A stretch of 58,482 nt of DNA from an uncultured Lachnospiraceae bacterium (GTDB taxonomy: Bacteria; Bacillota; Clostridia; Lachnospirales; Lachnospiraceae). The notes under the pieces were generated by a model that saw only the letters and a program-made list of their open reading frames with translations, was not told the origin of the DNA and searched no databases. A program made the position numbers and the translations under genes. Position 1 is the first letter of the stretch. Each line of letters begins with the position of its first letter. Positions 44,313-53,344 of the stretch are shown here, in pieces. Location of the stretch: assembly GCA_949840805.1 (NCBI GenBank), contig CATKXR010000025.1, positions 1 to 58,482 of the forward strand, read 5' to 3'.

Positions 44313-46583
44313 ATGGCGGTTGTTTTTGATGAAAAGAAGATGGTATTTACATTACAAACCAGAAATAGTACCTGGCAGATGCAGGTTGGCAGATATGGGC
44401 ATTTGCTGCATTTGTATTATGGGAGAAAAATCCAGGACGGAAGTTTAGATTATCTGGTGAGAGGGATCAACCGTGGATTTTCGGGGGCGCCCTATGAGGC
44501 AGGAGAGGACAGGAGCTATTCCCTTGATACATATCCTCAGGAGTATCCTGCTTACGGCGTGGGGGATTATAGGACGTCCTGCCTGAATGCAGAACATGGG
44601 GACGGCAGCCGGGCAGCAGAGCTGCTGTTTGATTCTTATGAGATTCGGAAAGGAAAATACCGTCTTGACGGGCTGCCGGCTGTGTGGGCAGAAGATAAGG
44701 AATCAGAGACTCTGAAAGTGGTGCTGAAGGATAAATCTTCTCAGGTGAAAGTAGTACTGTATTACGGGGTGTTAGAGGAATACGATGTGATCACCAGAGC
44801 ATGCCAGGTGAGAAACGAAGGGGAGGGAATATGGCTGGACCGTGTGCTTTCAGCCTGTTTGGATTTGCAGAGAAGCGATCTGGAGATGATCACATTTTAT
44901 GGGCGCCATACTATGGAACGATCATTGGAGAGGGGAATGTGCCGTCATGGGAAGATTGTGGCGGATAGTATAAGGGGGACTTCCAGCCACCAGCAGAATC
45001 CCTTTGTAATCTTGTGTGAGAAAGGGGCCGGGGAAGGCTGGGGGGAATGTTATGGGATATCTCTGGTTTACAGTGGGAATTTTTTGGCGGAAGCAGAGAT
45101 GGACCAGATCGGCCAGACACGTTTTGTCATGGGAATCCATCCGGAAGGTTTCCGGTGGAGGCTGGAGAGAGGCGAGAGCTTTACAGCGCCAGAGGTGGTT
45201 TTTGCCTTTTCAGAAAAAGGATACGGAAACCTTTCCAGGAAGTTCCACCGGCTTTACCGGGAACGCCTGAACCGGGGCAAATATAGAAACGCAAGAAGGC
45301 CGGTTCTTTTAAATAACTGGGAGGCAACGGAATTTCATATAACGGAAGAAGATATGGTGTCGTTAGCCGCCAGTGCAAAGGAGCTGGGGGTGGAGCTGTT
45401 CGTCATGGATGACGGGTGGTTCGGGGGACGGGACCATGACCGGTGCGGACTGGGAGATTGGATGCCTAACCGCAAAAAGCTTCCAAGCGGTGTAACGGGG
45501 CTGGCAGAAAAGATTCACGGAATGGGTATGATGTTTGGCATATGGATTGAGCCGGAGATGGTCAATGAAGACAGTGGGCTGTATCGTGTGCATCCAGACT
45601 GGTGTATGCAGGTGCCAGGCAGGACGCCTAACCGGGAGAGAGGGCAGTTGGCGCTGGATATGAGCCGCAGGGAGGTGAGGGATTATCTGTTTGAAAGTAT
45701 TGGGAGTATTTTAAAGGAAGCCAGAGTGGATTATGTAAAATGGGATATGAACCGGAGCCTTTCCGATGTCTGGTCAGTATCCTGCCCGTCTTGCCGCCAG
45801 GGAGAGATACTCCATCGTTATGTGTTGGGGGTGTACGAGCTGATGGAACGATTTACCAGCAGTTTTCCGGATATTCTGTGGGAAGGATGTTCTGGGGGAG
45901 GAGGGCGTTTTGACGCGGGGATCCTTTATTATATGCCTCAGATCTGGTGCAGCGATAATACGGATGCTGTTGAGCGGATATCCATACAATATGGAACTTC
46001 TTTTGGATATCCAGTCAGCAGTATGGGCGCCCATGTGTCAGCCAGCCCGAATCTTCAGACCAAACGGGAAATGTCTCTCGAAACCAGGGGAATCGTAGCT
46101 ATGGCTGGAGTGCTCGGGTATGAATTGGATGTCAGGAAGCTGAGCCAGGATGAAAGAGAGGCTATAAAAGAGCAGATCCGATGGTATAAAGAGCATCAGG
46201 AACTGATTTTAAATGGAGATTATTATAGGCTGACGGCAGTGGAGGAAAATCCGGATTATGCGGCATGGCAGTTTGTCAGCAGAGACCAGGAAACATCGCT
46301 TGTCAGTGCGGTCTGCCTCCATGCCAGGTCAAATCCGCCGTTTTTGCGGGTGCGGTTAAAGGGGCTGAGAGAAAATATGTGGTACCGGATTCGCTGTGAA
46401 ATGTTTGAGGGCCGTGACAAGCAGAAGACGGAGCTGGGGACAGAAGATAATGGAACAGGGGGAGAGGAAGCAAAGGAGATGATTTGCCTGGGAAGCGGAT
46501 TGATGTATGCAGGGGTGAACCTGCCGGTGTTTGACAGGGATTATCAGAGTGTGCGGTATGTGGTGGAGGCGGTGGATAGGTAA
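44313..46583 (+). CDS. Alpha-galactosidase, glycoside hydrolase family 36
   Basis: The 756-residue enzyme removes terminal alpha-1,6-galactose from melibiose, raffinose and related sugars. Family 36 landmarks are present: LFVMDDGWFGGR, WIEPEMVNEDSGLY, the nucleophile in DYVKWDMNR (Asp 478), and the acid/base in WCSDNTDAVER (Asp 548), the usual positions for this family. The C-terminal beta domain begins near 640. There is no signal peptide, so substrate must be imported. The gene begins 3 bp after the IS200 remnant with AGGAGGTAA as its ribosome site. It ends at the diverged copy of the ppdK terminator. Confidence 0.95.
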   Translation: MAVVFDEKKMVFTLQTRNSTWQMQVGRYGHLLHLYYGRKIQDGSLDYLVRGINRGFSGAPYEAGEDRSYSLDTYPQEYPAYGVGDYRTSCLNAEHGDGSRAAELLFDSYEIRKGKYRLDGLPAVWAEDKESETLKVVLKDKSSQVKVVLYYGVLEEYDVITRACQVRNEGEGIWLDRVLSACLDLQRSDLEMITFYGRHTMERSLERGMCRHGKIVADSIRGTSSHQQNPFVILCEKGAGEGWGECYGISLVYSGNFLAEAEMDQIGQTRFVMGIHPEGFRWRLERGESFTAPEVVFAFSEKGYGNLSRKFHRLYRERLNRGKYRNARRPVLLNNWEATEFHITEEDMVSLAASAKELGVELFVMDDGWFGGRDHDRCGLGDWMPNRKKLPSGVTGLAEKIHGMGMMFGIWIEPEMVNEDSGLYRVHPDWCMQVPGRTPNRERGQLALDMSRREVRDYLFESIGSILKEARVDYVKWDMNRSLSDVWSVSCPSCRQGEILHRYVLGVYELMERFTSSFPDILWEGCSGGGGRFDAGILYYMPQIWCSDNTDAVERISIQYGTSFGYPVSSMGAHVSASPNLQTKREMSLETRGIVAMAGVLGYELDVRKLSQDEREAIKEQIRWYKEHQELILNGDYYRLTAVEENPDYAAWQFVSRDQETSLVSAVCLHARSNPPFLRVRLKGLRENMWYRIRCEMFEGRDKQKTELGTEDNGTGGEEAKEMICLGSGLMYAGVNLPVFDRDYQSVRYVVEAVDR

Positions 46584-46595
46584 TCATTTTATCTG

Positions 46596-46636
46596 GAGAG
46601 ATACCCGACATATTACTGTCGACTATCTCTCTTTTT
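46596..46636 (+). terminator. Terminator after the alpha-galactosidase gene
   Basis: GAGAGATA pairs with TATCTCTC, with an inner CGACA/TGTCG helix, followed by TTTTT. It is similar to the ppdK terminator at 47662-47703 and appears to be its duplicated copy. Confidence 0.7.
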
Positions 46637-46745
46637 CTATCCTGTTTCACACTATGATTTAAGTGGCTGCCAGAATTCTATATTACTATATGATTCCTTG
46701 TTTTACCAGATAGCCGCCTGTGTCGCAGCAGCCCTGGAATAGCTA
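46596..46745. repeat. Diverged duplicate of the ppdK 3' end and terminator
   Basis: This segment aligns with 47662-47795 in the same orientation. The terminator part has about 5 differences in 37 bp, and the ppdK C-terminal codon part (AGATAGCCGCCTGTG) is identical for 15 bp. The stop TGA has become TGG and one base is lost, so it does not code. It and the true ppdK end bracket the hicAB region. Confidence 0.65.
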
Positions 46746-46795
46746 TCTCAAACATCTAACCCTTTTAACCGATTCTTTTCTTCCTTTAAATACTC

Positions 46796-47143
46796 TTATC
46801 TTGCTAATTTATACATAGCATATTGATTTAATGAAACACCTTCCTTTTCTGCTTCCATTACTAATCTTCTATGCAAAGACTTTGGAACTCTGATTACAAA
46901 TTTACCACTTAAACTTTCTTCTTTAATTGGTTCTGGTATTTCCATCTCATTTTCAAGCATTACCTCTATATGCCCTTCCATAGCCTCTGTGAGATTAGCA
47001 TTCAATTCTTCCAGTGTATCTCCTGTACTCTGGCACCCATCTAACTCCAAAATCTTACCATAGAAATAATGACCGCTTTCGTCATTAACCTCCTGTATTA
47101 TTTTATTGTATGGTAAACTCATATAGTATTCCAAGTTCTTCAT
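46796..47143 (-). CDS. hicB: HicB-family antitoxin
   Basis: The 115-residue protein has the HicB partial RNase-H-like fold (MKNLEYYMSLPYNKII, then GHYFYGKILELDGCQSTGDT and LTEAMEGHIEVMLE). A C-terminal ribbon-helix-helix segment follows (GKFVIRVPKSLHRRLVMEA, VSLNQYAMYKLAR). It binds and neutralises HicA and can repress the operon. ATG 47143 is preferred because GAGG lies 9 bp upstream and the sequence then matches family N-termini; an in-frame ATG at 47158 adds five residues. The toxin gene upstream is broken, leaving an orphan antitoxin. Confidence 0.8.
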   Translation of the reverse strand: MKNLEYYMSLPYNKIIQEVNDESGHYFYGKILELDGCQSTGDTLEELNANLTEAMEGHIEVMLENEMEIPEPIKEESLSGKFVIRVPKSLHRRLVMEAEKEGVSLNQYAMYKLAR

Positions 47144-47273
47144 ATTAGTTATCCTCATATTTAGAATTTCGATTTAGTTTTTGATCTATTTTGATTTGCA
47201 GTTTTATATTGACTTCGTTTTAGTTTTGATTTCGATCTACTTGATATAATTAATATATTAAGCTGCTTTAAAA

Positions 47274-47430
47274 TTATTCATCTATTCTACTCAATATATC
47301 AACTACATACGCTTTTTTCAAAGGATTCGGACACATTCATATCCATAGTATTCTAACACTTTCTTTGCTTCTTCTAGCCTAATCCCGTTAGGCTGTCTTT
47401 TCATTTTTTCTATTATTTTCTTGATATTCA
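47274..47430 (-). pseudogene. hicA: hicA toxin gene with internal deletion
   Basis: The start MNIKKIIEKMKRQPNGIRLEEAKKVLEYYGYECVRI matches the first half of HicA. The normal continuation with the catalytic GSHH segment is missing. Two codons later the frame ends. One frame over, PLKKAYVVDILSRIDE and a stop match the HicA C-terminus. So the centre is deleted and the two ends are joined out of frame. GAGAGG upstream of the ATG remains. The 115 bp between this and hicB are low-complexity AT sequence with imperfect repeats. Confidence 0.7.
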
Positions 47431-47514
47431 TAGTAAATCCTCTCAATTTTGACTTATATCTACTATCATTATATCCTCCTTTCTTATATATAGTATCATA
47501 TATAGTATCAAATT

Positions 47515-47619
47515 TCAAGAGCTTTTTGCCCATGTGCTTTCAAAATAAACAATTTTTCCCTCATATTTTAATGTTGCATAGGTATGACCGCTACAACTTG
47601 CCGAACACAAACTCCCCAT
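47515..47619 (-). pseudogene. Possible C-terminal gene remnant next to hicA
   Basis: On the minus strand a frame open from about 47646 reads MGSLCSASCSGHTY, then ATLKYEGKIVYFESTWAKSS and a stop. It looks like the end of a lost protein, because it has no ribosome site for its ATG and the upstream is closed by a stop. It may belong to the DNA that brought hicAB in. It is not recognised. Confidence 0.25.
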
Positions 47620-47661
47620 ATACTCACACAACTTTTTATTCGGCTATTCCACACATAAAAA

Positions 47662-47703
47662 GAGAGATACCCAACACTTTACTGTCGGATATCTCTCTAT
47701 TTT
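47662..47703 (-). terminator. ppdK terminator
   Basis: GAGAGATA and TATCTCTC form a stem with inner CCAACA/TGTCGG pairing. On the minus strand the stem runs into TTTTT. It lies 65 bp beyond the ppdK stop. Confidence 0.7.
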
Positions 47704-47767
47704 TTACACCACACTATATCTCGTGGTCGTCATGCTCCTATGCCACTATATGACTACCTATTCAAAA

Positions 47768-50386
47768 TCAGATAGCCGCCTGTGCTGCCGCCAGCCGTGC
47801 AATCGGCACTCTGAACGGGCTGCAGGACACATAGTCCAGGCCAATCTTATGGCAGAACTCTACGGAAGTCGGGTCGCCGCCGTGCTCGCCGCAGATACCT
47901 ACATGCATGTCCGGGCGTACCGGCTTGCCCAGCTTGATGGCCATCTCCATCAGCTTACCCACGCCCGTCTGGTCCAGCTTGGCAAACGGATCGTTCTCAA
48001 AGATCTTGGCATCATAGTAAGCGTTTAAGAACTTGCCAGCATCGTCACGGGAGAAGCCGTAAGTCATCTGGGTCAGGTCATTGGTGCCGAAGCAGAAGAA
48101 CTCGGCCTCCTTGGCAATCTCGTCGGCTGTCAGGGCAGCTCTCGGGATCTCGATCATGGTGCCTACTTCATACTTTAAGTCTGCGCCTGCAGCGGCAATC
48201 TCAGCGTCAGCAGTATCAACCACAAACTTCTTCACATATTTCAGCTCCTTGATGTCGCCGATTAACGGAATCATGATCTCCGGAACCAGGTTCCAGTCGG
48301 GATGCGCCTTCTTCACATTGATAGCGGCACGGATCACAGCCTTGGTCTGCATCTTGGCAATCTCCGGATAGGTGACAGCCAGACGGCAGCCGCGATGGCC
48401 CATCATGGGGTTGAACTCATGGAGGGAATCGATCATGGCCTTGATGTGCTCCACGCTCTTGCCCTGGGCGTCAGCCAGCTTCTTGATGTCCTCCTCCTCG
48501 GTGGGAACGAACTCATGCAGCGGCGGATCCAGGAAACGAATAGTAACCGGGTTGCCTTCCAGGGCCTCATAGAGTTTCTCGAAGTCACCCTGCTGCTCGG
48601 GAAGGATCTTCTCCAGAGCCGCCTCTCTCTCCTCTAAAGTCTCCGCGCAGATCATTTCACGGAACGCATCAATACGGTTGCCCTCGAAGAACATATGCTC
48701 GGTACGGCAAAGGCCGATACCCTCGGCGCCTAACTCTCTGGCCTTCCTTGCATCAGCCGGAGTATCTGCGTTGGTTCTTACTTTCAGTCTTCTGTACTTG
48801 TCCGCCCATGCCATGATACGTCCGAACTCACCGGCAATGGTAGCGTCCACGGTGGGGATGATACCGTCATAGATCTTACCGGTGGAACCGTCGATGGACA
48901 GCGGGTCGCCCTCATGGAATTCTTTGCCCGCCAGGGTGAATTTCTTGTTGGCCTCGTCCATGGTGATCTCGGAACAGCCGGATACGCAGCATGTACCCAT
49001 ACCGCGGGCAACCACAGCCGCGTGGCTGGTCATACCGCCGCGGACGGTCAGGATACCCTGTGCGGCCTTCATGCCCTCGATATCCTCGGGAGAGGTCTCC
49101 AGACGAACCAGGACAACCTTTTCACCTCTGGCAGCCCAGGCCTTGGCATCCTCTGCGGAGAATACGATCTTACCGCAGGCAGCGCCTGGTGAAGCGGCAA
49201 GAGCCTTGGCAAGAGGTTCCGCTTTTTTAAGGGCATCTGCATCAAATTGGGGATGAAGCAGGGTGTCTAAGTTACGGGGATCGATCATCTTCACGGCTTT
49301 CTTCTCATCGATCATGCCCTCGTCTACTAAATCGCAGGCGATCTTTAAAGCAGCCTTGGCGGTTCTCTTACCGTTACGGGTCTGAAGCATATAAAGCTTC
49401 TTGTCCTCAATGGTAAACTCCATGTCCTGCATGTCTCTGTAATGGTCTTCCAGCTTGTTGCAGATGCCTACGAACTGGTCGTAAACTTCCGGCATTACCT
49501 CTTTTAACTGGTCGATCTTCTGAGGAGTGCGGACACCGGCCACAACGTCCTCGCCCTGGGCGTTCATCAAAAACTCACCCATCAGGTGTTTTTCGCCGGT
49601 AGCCGGATCACGGGTAAAGGCAACGCCGGTGCCGGAGGTCTCGCCCATGTTGCCGAATGCCATCATCTGCACATTTACCGCAGTACCCCAGGAATAAGGG
49701 ATATCGTTGTCGCGGCGGTATACATTGGCGCGGGGGTTGTCCCAGGAACGGAATACGGCTTTGATTGCTTCCATGAGCTGCACCTTGGGGTCAGTGGGGA
49801 AGTCGTCGCCAATCTTCTCCTTGTACTCAGCCTTGAACTGGTTGGCAAGCTCTTTTAAGTCATCGGCGGTCAGCTCTACATCCTGAGTTACGCCCTTCTC
49901 TTCTTTCATCTTGTCGATCAGCTCTTCGAAATATTTCTTTCCGACTTCCATAACAACGTCGGAGAACATCTGGATAAACCTGCGGTAGCAGTCCCAGGCC
50001 CAGCGGGGATTGCCTGACTTCTTTGCCAGGACATCCACTACTTCTTCGTTCAGGCCCAGGTTTAAGATGGTGTCCATCATACCCGGCATGGATGCTCTCG
50101 CACCGGAACGTACCGATACCAGAAGGGGATTCTCCTTATCGCCGAACTTCTTGCCGGTGATCTCCTCCATCTTGGTGATATGCTCCATAATCTGATCCAT
50201 GATCTCGTCATTGATCTTTCTGCCGTCCTCGTAATACTGGGTACATGCCTCAGTGGTGATGGTAAAGCCCTGCGGCACCGGAAGACCCAGATTGGTCATC
50301 TCCGCTAAGTTGGCACCCTTGCCGCCTAACAGATTCCGCATGTCGGCATTGCCCTCGGTGAACAAATACACCCACTTGTTTGCCAT
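47768..50386 (-). CDS. ppdK: Pyruvate, phosphate dikinase
   Basis: The 872-residue enzyme interconverts pyruvate, ATP and phosphate with PEP, AMP and pyrophosphate, a glycolytic or gluconeogenic step typical of anaerobic Clostridia. It has the N-terminal ATP-grasp part (MRNLLGGKGANLAEM, VSVRSGARASMPGMMDTI), the phosphohistidine domain with GGMTSHAAVVARGMGT (His 455), and the C-terminal PEP/pyruvate barrel (PEIMIPLIGD, GTMIEIPRAAL, CGEHGG). The length agrees with the Clostridium symbiosum enzyme. An in-frame upstream ATG at 50632 is rejected; ATG 50386 has AGGAGG and the family start ANKWVYLF. Confidence 0.97.
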   Translation of the reverse strand: MANKWVYLFTEGNADMRNLLGGKGANLAEMTNLGLPVPQGFTITTEACTQYYEDGRKINDEIMDQIMEHITKMEEITGKKFGDKENPLLVSVRSGARASMPGMMDTILNLGLNEEVVDVLAKKSGNPRWAWDCYRRFIQMFSDVVMEVGKKYFEELIDKMKEEKGVTQDVELTADDLKELANQFKAEYKEKIGDDFPTDPKVQLMEAIKAVFRSWDNPRANVYRRDNDIPYSWGTAVNVQMMAFGNMGETSGTGVAFTRDPATGEKHLMGEFLMNAQGEDVVAGVRTPQKIDQLKEVMPEVYDQFVGICNKLEDHYRDMQDMEFTIEDKKLYMLQTRNGKRTAKAALKIACDLVDEGMIDEKKAVKMIDPRNLDTLLHPQFDADALKKAEPLAKALAASPGAACGKIVFSAEDAKAWAARGEKVVLVRLETSPEDIEGMKAAQGILTVRGGMTSHAAVVARGMGTCCVSGCSEITMDEANKKFTLAGKEFHEGDPLSIDGSTGKIYDGIIPTVDATIAGEFGRIMAWADKYRRLKVRTNADTPADARKARELGAEGIGLCRTEHMFFEGNRIDAFREMICAETLEEREAALEKILPEQQGDFEKLYEALEGNPVTIRFLDPPLHEFVPTEEEDIKKLADAQGKSVEHIKAMIDSLHEFNPMMGHRGCRLAVTYPEIAKMQTKAVIRAAINVKKAHPDWNLVPEIMIPLIGDIKELKYVKKFVVDTADAEIAAAGADLKYEVGTMIEIPRAALTADEIAKEAEFFCFGTNDLTQMTYGFSRDDAGKFLNAYYDAKIFENDPFAKLDQTGVGKLMEMAIKLGKPVRPDMHVGICGEHGGDPTSVEFCHKIGLDYVSCSPFRVPIARLAAAQAAI

Positions 50387-50590
50387 AAATGTTTTCCTCC
50401 TATTGATGTGTAGACTAACAAATATCTGGTTTTCTACAGATTTTGCCCCGCCTTTGGTGAGATTATAACAGCCAGCCCTTCCCTGCGTCCTGTCGTGCCG
50501 CAAACAGGTGTCCTTTCCGGATTGCTGTGGGATATCTGGCCGGTTATACAAAATCCGCACAACGAAAAAGCCCTCCGGCGGTCTGTTATA

Positions 50591-50618
50591 AGTATAACAT
50601 ATTTTGAATTCTAGTAAA
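50591..50618 (-). promoter_or_regulatory. Possible ppdK promoter with long leader
   Basis: Minus-strand TTTACT and TATACT are separated by 16 bp, about 200 bp before the ppdK start codon. A second candidate, an extended -10 TGTTATAAT near 50462-50470, lies closer. The stretch 50620-50901 is AT-rich with no recognised gene. Confidence 0.4.
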
Positions 50619-50901
50619 GTTCTTTTCTTCAAAATAATGGTAAAAAAATATCCAAAAATCTGCTAACTTTTGTGTAAATACTTCCATATTCTGTCTTTTT
50701 CGGATATGTGTTTTTTGTTCGTATATGCGATTTTCTTTTGCTTTTCCTTATAATATTGCGGTGTAAATATTATAATAGTACTTGTCTGAATATATTTATT
50801 TGAATTTGGTTTTTATAAAGGAAATCCCCATGCCCCGCGTTTCGTGGCACCACCATAAATGAAACAGAGGGAGTTAATGTTTCACAGTAAAAAGGCAGAG
50901 G

Positions 50902-51453
50902 TTATCTGTATTGGATTTTTTCTTTCACGCTTTCCGCAGCTTCGTCTCCGATTAAAAGCCTTACCAGCTCGATGCCTAAGTCAATGGCAAAGCCGAGGCC
51001 GCGGGCCGTTGTGATATTGCCGTCTGTGACCACGCCCTGCCTGGTATATTCACCGCTCTGGAATTCTTTTTCAAATCCAGGAAAACAAGTGGCAGTCTTT
51101 CCCTTCAGGAACCCATGGCGTCCCAGCACCACACCAGGCGCGGCGCAGATGGCCGCGATCCGCCGTCCGTCTGCCTCGGCCTGGGAAAGGGCATGAATCA
51201 GTTCTTCACAGGAGGAAAGATTTTCCGAACCTGGCAGCCCGCCTGGCAGGAAAATGACGTCTCCGTCCGAAAAGTCGGTGTCTGCCGCCACGGCATCCGC
51301 CTGGATTTTTATATTATGGGAGCTTACGATATCTTTTGTCTTTCCGGCAGACACCAATACAGTCTCGATTCCGCTTCTTTTCAGGATATCCACCACTGCC
51401 AGACATTCTACTTCTTCTGTTCCGTCTGCTATCAATGCATATACTTTTGCCAT
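50902..51453 (-). CDS. DJ-1/PfpI family protein
   Basis: The 183-residue protein has a Rossmann-like DJ-1 fold: KVYALIADGTEEVECLAVVDIL with the conserved Glu, VIFLPGG, and the nucleophile-elbow Cys in AAICAAPGVV. Family members include chaperones, deglycase-type enzymes and ThiJ-like proteins of unclear role. The Glu and Cys of the active pair are both present. AGAGAGG lies upstream of the ATG. It is alone on its strand, divergent from rpoN. Confidence 0.85.
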   Translation of the reverse strand: MAKVYALIADGTEEVECLAVVDILKRSGIETVLVSAGKTKDIVSSHNIKIQADAVAADTDFSDGDVIFLPGGLPGSENLSSCEELIHALSQAEADGRRIAAICAAPGVVLGRHGFLKGKTATCFPGFEKEFQSGEYTRQGVVTDGNITTARGLGFAIDLGIELVRLLIGDEAAESVKEKIQYR

Positions 51454-51611
51454 TTTTGTACCTCTCTTTCTGGAAACAGGTAACGGTTCAGGCAGATGCA
51501 GCCTGAACGGTTATCAAAATAATAGTATCGAATTTATTTTAGCAGATCTTTCCAGGGATATCCAGCAGATTTGTCAAAAAACAGGTCCCCCGGATTTTCC
51601 TTCGTGTTTCC

Positions 51612-51640
51612 TTGAGTTCTTCTTCCGGCTGTGATAAAAT
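51612..51640 (+). promoter_or_regulatory. Sigma-A promoter of rpoN
   Basis: TTGAGT (51612-51617), a 17-bp spacer and TAAAAT (51635-51640) lie 32 bp before the rpoN start codon. Confidence 0.55.
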
Positions 51641-51672
51641 AATGTATCATACAAAAGCCAAAGGAGATACCT

Positions 51673-53013
51673 ATGGATTTAAAAAATTACATAGCGGCCG
51701 AACAAAGGCAGACATTGTCGTCCAGCCAGGTGCAGGCTTTGAATATTCTTGCGTTTACGAATCAGGAACTGGAAGATTTTATGGTAAACGAATATTTGGA
51801 AAATCCAATGCTGGAACGCATAGAGCAAAAAGAAAACGAGATTATGACAAGCATAGAAAAATTTTCCGATTCGGAAAGTTCATATGTGGACCAGCACCCG
51901 GGAAGCCCCGACCAGGAGGAACCGCACAGAAAGGAATTGTCTGCCAGGGCGGAGAACGGTATTAAGGAAAATCTCCTGGGACAGCTTAACTGGAAGGATT
52001 ATTCCAAACGTCAGTGGGAGATCATGGGCTACCTGACGGACTGTCTGGATGAAAAAGGATTTTTTACCCACGATGTGGAGGAGCTTTCTGCCAGCTCAGG
52101 TTATGAAAAAGAGGAACTGAACCAGTGCCTTGCTGTTTTGCGTGAACTGGAGCCGGCAGGGATTTTTTCACCAAATCTTCAGGAATGCCTTATCCGTCAG
52201 TTGGAAGCAAAGGGAACGGATGATGAAATATTATATACGCTTTTGAGAAATTATCTGACAGAACTGGTGAGCGGGCAGATCGGGACCATATCCCGAAGCC
52301 TGGGGATTTCCACTATCCGCGTAAAAGAGTATATCCATCTGATCGGAAGCCTGAACCCTCGTCCGATTATGGATATCCAGTCGGAGGAGGCGTCCTATGT
52401 GGTGCCGGATATTCTCGTATCCCGGCCGGGCGGAAGATGGAAAGTGGAGATGAATGACCAGTGGATGGGCGAATATAAATACAGCGATTATTATATGCAT
52501 ATGATGAAAGAATCATCCGACCCGGAATTGTCCGCTTATTTTAAAGAACGGCTGGAGAGAGCCAGATTTGTGGTCAATTGTGTGGAACAGAGGCGGAAAA
52601 CCACCATCCGGATTATGGAAGCCATCTTAAAGCGGCAGGAAGATTATTTTGAATTCCGGGATTCCTTAAAGCCCATGGGGCTGGAGGATATTGCCCGGGA
52701 GCTGGGGATCCATGCATCTACGGTAAGCCGGGCTGTCAGGGGAAAATATGTCCAATATAAAAGAACCGAGCCTTTGAAGGGGCTGTTTACCTCGGCTGTC
52801 TCAAAGGAAGGAGAGCAGGAGGGAGTTTCCCCGGAAAAGATTAAAGAGAGAATACGGGATATGATTGCCGGGGAGGGAGATAAGCCCTTAAGCGACCAGC
52901 GGCTGGCTGAAAATCTGGAAAAGGAGGGGATTTTAGTTTCACGGAGAGCCGTGGCAAAGTACAGGATCCAGATGAATATACCGGATTCCAGGCAGAGGAA
53001 GATTTTATTGTGA
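51673..53013 (+). CDS. rpoN: RNA polymerase sigma-54 factor
   Basis: The 446-residue protein is sigma-54. The N-terminal region I (QTLSSSQVQALNIL) contacts activators. The core-binding region follows (LGQLNWKDYSKRQWEIMGYL, LRELEPAGIFSPNLQECLIRQL). The DNA-binding part has EDIARELGIHASTVSRAVRGKYVQ, and the C-terminal RpoN box reads SRRAVAKYR (canonical ARRTVAKYR). All parts needed for binding -24/-12 promoters are present. No activator of the NtrC type is adjacent, and I found no clear -24/-12 promoter in the window. AAGGAGAT lies before ATG. Confidence 0.95.
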   Translation: MDLKNYIAAEQRQTLSSSQVQALNILAFTNQELEDFMVNEYLENPMLERIEQKENEIMTSIEKFSDSESSYVDQHPGSPDQEEPHRKELSARAENGIKENLLGQLNWKDYSKRQWEIMGYLTDCLDEKGFFTHDVEELSASSGYEKEELNQCLAVLRELEPAGIFSPNLQECLIRQLEAKGTDDEILYTLLRNYLTELVSGQIGTISRSLGISTIRVKEYIHLIGSLNPRPIMDIQSEEASYVVPDILVSRPGGRWKVEMNDQWMGEYKYSDYYMHMMKESSDPELSAYFKERLERARFVVNCVEQRRKTTIRIMEAILKRQEDYFEFRDSLKPMGLEDIARELGIHASTVSRAVRGKYVQYKRTEPLKGLFTSAVSKEGEQEGVSPEKIKERIRDMIAGEGDKPLSDQRLAENLEKEGILVSRRAVAKYRIQMNIPDSRQRKILL

Positions 53014-53344
53014 TTTTGGGGTGGTCTATATGTGAGGTATATATTAAAGCTGCTGTTTACAGGCGGATCCCTTGTGAACAGAAATTATTAATAGAATGAT
53101 TAGAGAACTTCCATTGTATATTCTTTGCTTTCATGATATATTAATCAAAAGAGCTGTCCAAAAATAAATGGTGAAAGTTGCGCAGGACTTTTAGCAGACA
53201 TTCCGCAAGACAAAAACGGATAATTTCAGCAATTATTTTCGGGCAGTTCTTTACTTTCAGGAGAATCTTTTCTGTATGGTTCAGAGTTCAGGTCATATCG
53301 GCCATTTATCTCATTGCGAATAGAATAAGAAGCGGAGGAATTAT

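Noticed and set aside
50387..50632. 82-residue N-terminal extension of pyruvate phosphate dikinase
   Set aside because: The family N-terminus begins at ATG 50386 with AGGAGG in front; a likely promoter lies inside the extension.
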